Source: Glomus cerebriforme (lineage: Eukaryota; Glomeromycota; Glomeromycetes; Glomerales; Glomeraceae). From it: a stretch of DNA of 64,000 bases. The notes below the pieces were generated by a model. The model worked only from the letters and a program-made list of their open reading frames with translations. It did no database searches and had not been told where the DNA came from. The translations under genes were made by a program, and so were the position numbers. Below, in pieces: positions 63,001-64,000 of this stretch; the stretch's first letter is position 1, and each line of letters starts with the position of its first letter. Where the stretch lies: assembly GCA_003550305.1 (NCBI GenBank), contig QKYT01000026.1, positions 316,863 through 380,862 on the forward strand, written 5' to 3'.

Positions 63001-64000
63001 CAAAGTATCTTTCCCAAGGGAAATCTTTCTTTTCTATTTTTTTAACCACTTCCACAGGCATTTGTTTAAATTGACGTAATGGTGACATGGAAAGCCACAT
63101 ACGTTTTTCTACCATTTTACAAAGATCTAAAGCTCTTCTTGATAATTGAGACCAACCTCGTTTGAGACATATTTCAAACATTGCTCGTAGGATTCTACTT
63201 GCTGACTGTGTAACATAAACCATATCAGAGACAAGCGCGAAACCTTCAAGCTTCAGTTGTGAGATGTAAGCTTGTAATAGAACATTAATTTTAGAAGTTG
63301 GCTCTTCGATACCTTCCTTTACAGGTACAGGTACACGTTCAAGTAATTTAGATAATTCAAGTTTTTCCTCTTCGCGAACGGGAATATATTTGAATTCATC
63401 AGAAAGTGCGAATACACGGAATAATTCAATATGACCCATCATAGGCTTCAAGTGCTGGTTATAAGTCGACATTGAAGTGTGTGTGATGTAAAAATGTGAA
63501 GCAATGCGACCCAATTCAGTAACCTGGAATCTGCCAGTCTTTTTATCATATTTCATCAAATTAGATTTATCCAACAGTATGGCAGCTGAATGAATTAAAT
63601 CCACTCGTTTTTGTTCAAGGTATGGATCATCTTCTAAATAATCCATTGAAATACCATAAAGAGTAGGATTACGTAACATACGAACATATAAATATGTATA
63701 TCCTAACCACTGAACCGCTTCATCCCTGTTCCTTACTGTACCCAAAACAATCTCTGCATTTAAATTATCAGCTAATTTACTGATAAACTGACTTTCAATT
63801 GGTAATTGTTGATTAAGTAGAGACAAATAATATTGAAGCTCATTATGAGATGTTATAATTATGCCTTCACCAAAGGTATCATATTGTGGACGACCAGAAC
63901 GTCCCAACATTTGAAGTACATCCTGAGGACTTAATTCAACCCAACGACCTTTTTCAGGTGAATATACTTGAGTTCCTTTAATAATAACTGTATGTGCAGG
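60014..64000 (-). CDS. BRR2: Brr2-type spliceosomal RNA helicase, C-terminal part (5' end outside window)
   Basis: An uninterrupted minus-strand frame from the right edge to TAA at 60014, 1328 residues, with no introns in this part. It begins inside the first helicase cassette ([20 protein letters not shown], then [20 protein letters not shown], motif VI). It continues through the winged helix, the first Sec63 unit ([20 protein letters not shown]) and an FN3-like part. The second cassette follows with APTGSGKT (about 62397-62420), DELH in place of DEAH (62090-62101), [17 protein letters not shown] and [20 protein letters not shown], then a second Sec63 unit and an acidic C-terminus ([12 protein letters not shown]). 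Two cassettes with two Sec63 units are diagnostic of Ski2-like Brr2/SNRNP200, which unwinds U4/U6 snRNA in the U5 snRNP. In Brr2 the second cassette is regulatory, not active. A Slh1/ASCC3 helicase has the same layout, but the sequence reads as Brr2. Confidence 0.92.
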   Translation of the reverse strand, partial: PAHTVIIKGTQVYSPEKGRWVELSPQDVLQMLGRSGRPQYDTFGEGIIITSHNELQYYLSLLNQQLPIESQFISKLADNLNAEIVLGTVRNRDEAVQWLGYTYLYVRMLRNPTLYGISMDYLEDDPYLEQKRVDLIHSAAILLDKSNLMKYDKKTGRFQVTELGRIASHFYITHTSMSTYNQHLKPMMGHIELFRVFALSDEFKYIPVREEEKLELSKLLERVPVPVKEGIEEPTSKINVLLQAYISQLKLEGFALVSDMVYVTQSASRILRAMFEICLKRGWSQLSRRALDLCKMVEKRMWLSMSPLRQFKQMPVEVVKKIEKKDFPWERYFDLNPQEIGELVGIPKVGKLIHKFIHQFPKLELVTYVQPITRSLLRVELKITPDFMWDEKVHGTAEAFWVIVEDVDGEVILYHDSFILKQKYAEEDHVITFTVPLFEPLPPNYFISVISDRWLHCETKLPMSFRHLILPKKYPPHTELLDLQPLPVSALRNREYETVYNGWVDKFNPIQTQVFNALYNTSDNVFVGAPTGSGKTVCAEFALLRLWSMPNHGRCVYIAPFQEVVDLQVAQWRQKFGKIQGGKTIVALTGETSADLRLLESGDVIFATPTQWDVMSRRWKQRKNVQTVALFIADELHLIGSDVGPTYEIIVSRMRYIAHQTKNPIRIVCLSTSLANAQDLGEWIGATPHAIFNFHPSVRPVPLEIHIQSYNIPHFASLMMAMAKPTYVAITNYSSDRPAIVFVPSRKQCRLTAVDLLTFCAADGTTDRFLHAHASDIENHLKHINDKALAETLQHGVGFYHEALSKQDKRIVEELFESGAIQVVVASRDTCWGINLSCHMVIVMGTQFFEGKEHRYADYPITDVLQMMGRACRPRYDDTGRCVLMCQAIKKDFYKKFLYEALPVESHLDHFLHDHFNAEIVTKTIENKQDAVDYLTWTFLYRRMVENPNYYGMQGSDHRHLSDHLSELVETTINDLAASKCITLEDELDVSPLNLGMIAAYYNVSYTTVEMFSMSLNEKIKLKGLLEILSSASEFESIPIRHHEDSVLKKIYDRLPVKLGNPKFNSPHIKTNILLQAHFSRTQLPPDLQSDQTTVLGKVIPLIQAIVDVISSNGWLKPALAAMELAQMCVQALWDSDSPLKQIPYFTSNIINRCEEKEIDTVFGIMELEDDERNEILKMDGRQLNEVARYVNRYPSIDVKFGVRDEDELVAGSQGVLDVKLNREVDDDDDDVVGPVIAPFFPHKKDEGWWVVVGDTEKNSLLGIKRITLNKTLGVKLDFTCPSEAGEHLLKIFFMSDSYSGCDQEFDLPITVQEGAEDSDEDEAMETS

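Overview
The window looks like a chromosome segment from an AT-rich filamentous fungus, most likely an arbuscular mycorrhizal fungus (Glomeromycotina, Rhizophagus-like). The reasons are the very low GC content, the many short spliceosomal introns, genes with clear fungal or metazoan orthologues separated by long decayed repeats, and repeat families whose relics resemble ones I remember from Rhizophagus. The organism call is inference; the gene models come from reading the splice junctions.

Layout. 1-13.9 kb holds no gene. It is two successive modules of a tandem-repeat array followed by an AT-rich block. The arrays (1-2074 and 7135-8872) differ from each other. The 5.06 kb blocks (2075-7136 and 8873-13934, offset exactly 6798) look identical, and ambiguous bases cluster at the junctions. 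13.9-15.4 kb holds a MITE. 15.4-18.7 kb carries a 16-exon ITFG1/TIP-like membrane protein gene (minus). 20.9-32.8 kb carries four co-oriented plus-strand genes: a Sec7-PH Arf exchange factor, a ubiquitin-conjugating E2, a Swf1-type DHHC palmitoyltransferase and an Mtr10/transportin-3 karyopherin. 33.3-42.3 kb is a transposon graveyard: a TA-flanked MITE, a hAT relic, a 528 bp foldback element and a relic ORF. 43.0-54.3 kb is genic again: a small predicted membrane protein, Oxa1, a head-to-head AFI1/RGP1 pair and a GPR1/FUN34/YaaH transporter. 54.3-60 kb is AT-rich, with a sequence gap, a relic and one small charged-protein gene. 60.0-64.0 kb is the C-terminal part of the spliceosomal helicase Brr2, which runs off the right edge.

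Several genes act in membrane traffic (Sec7-PH ArfGEF, the Arf3 partner Afi1, the Ypt6 exchange factor subunit Rgp1, and Swf1, which lipidates SNAREs). In fungi genome neighbourhood is weak evidence for joint function, so this may be chance. The AFI1/RGP1 pair shares a 423 bp divergent promoter region. For each multi-exon model marked as summing to a whole number of codons, I checked exon phases by hand.

The most unusual object is the repeat array. Each unit carries a TACTAAC box, a pyrimidine tract, an AG and a GT donor-like site in intron order, and the branch-point-like and some donor-like boxes sit inside short inverted repeats.
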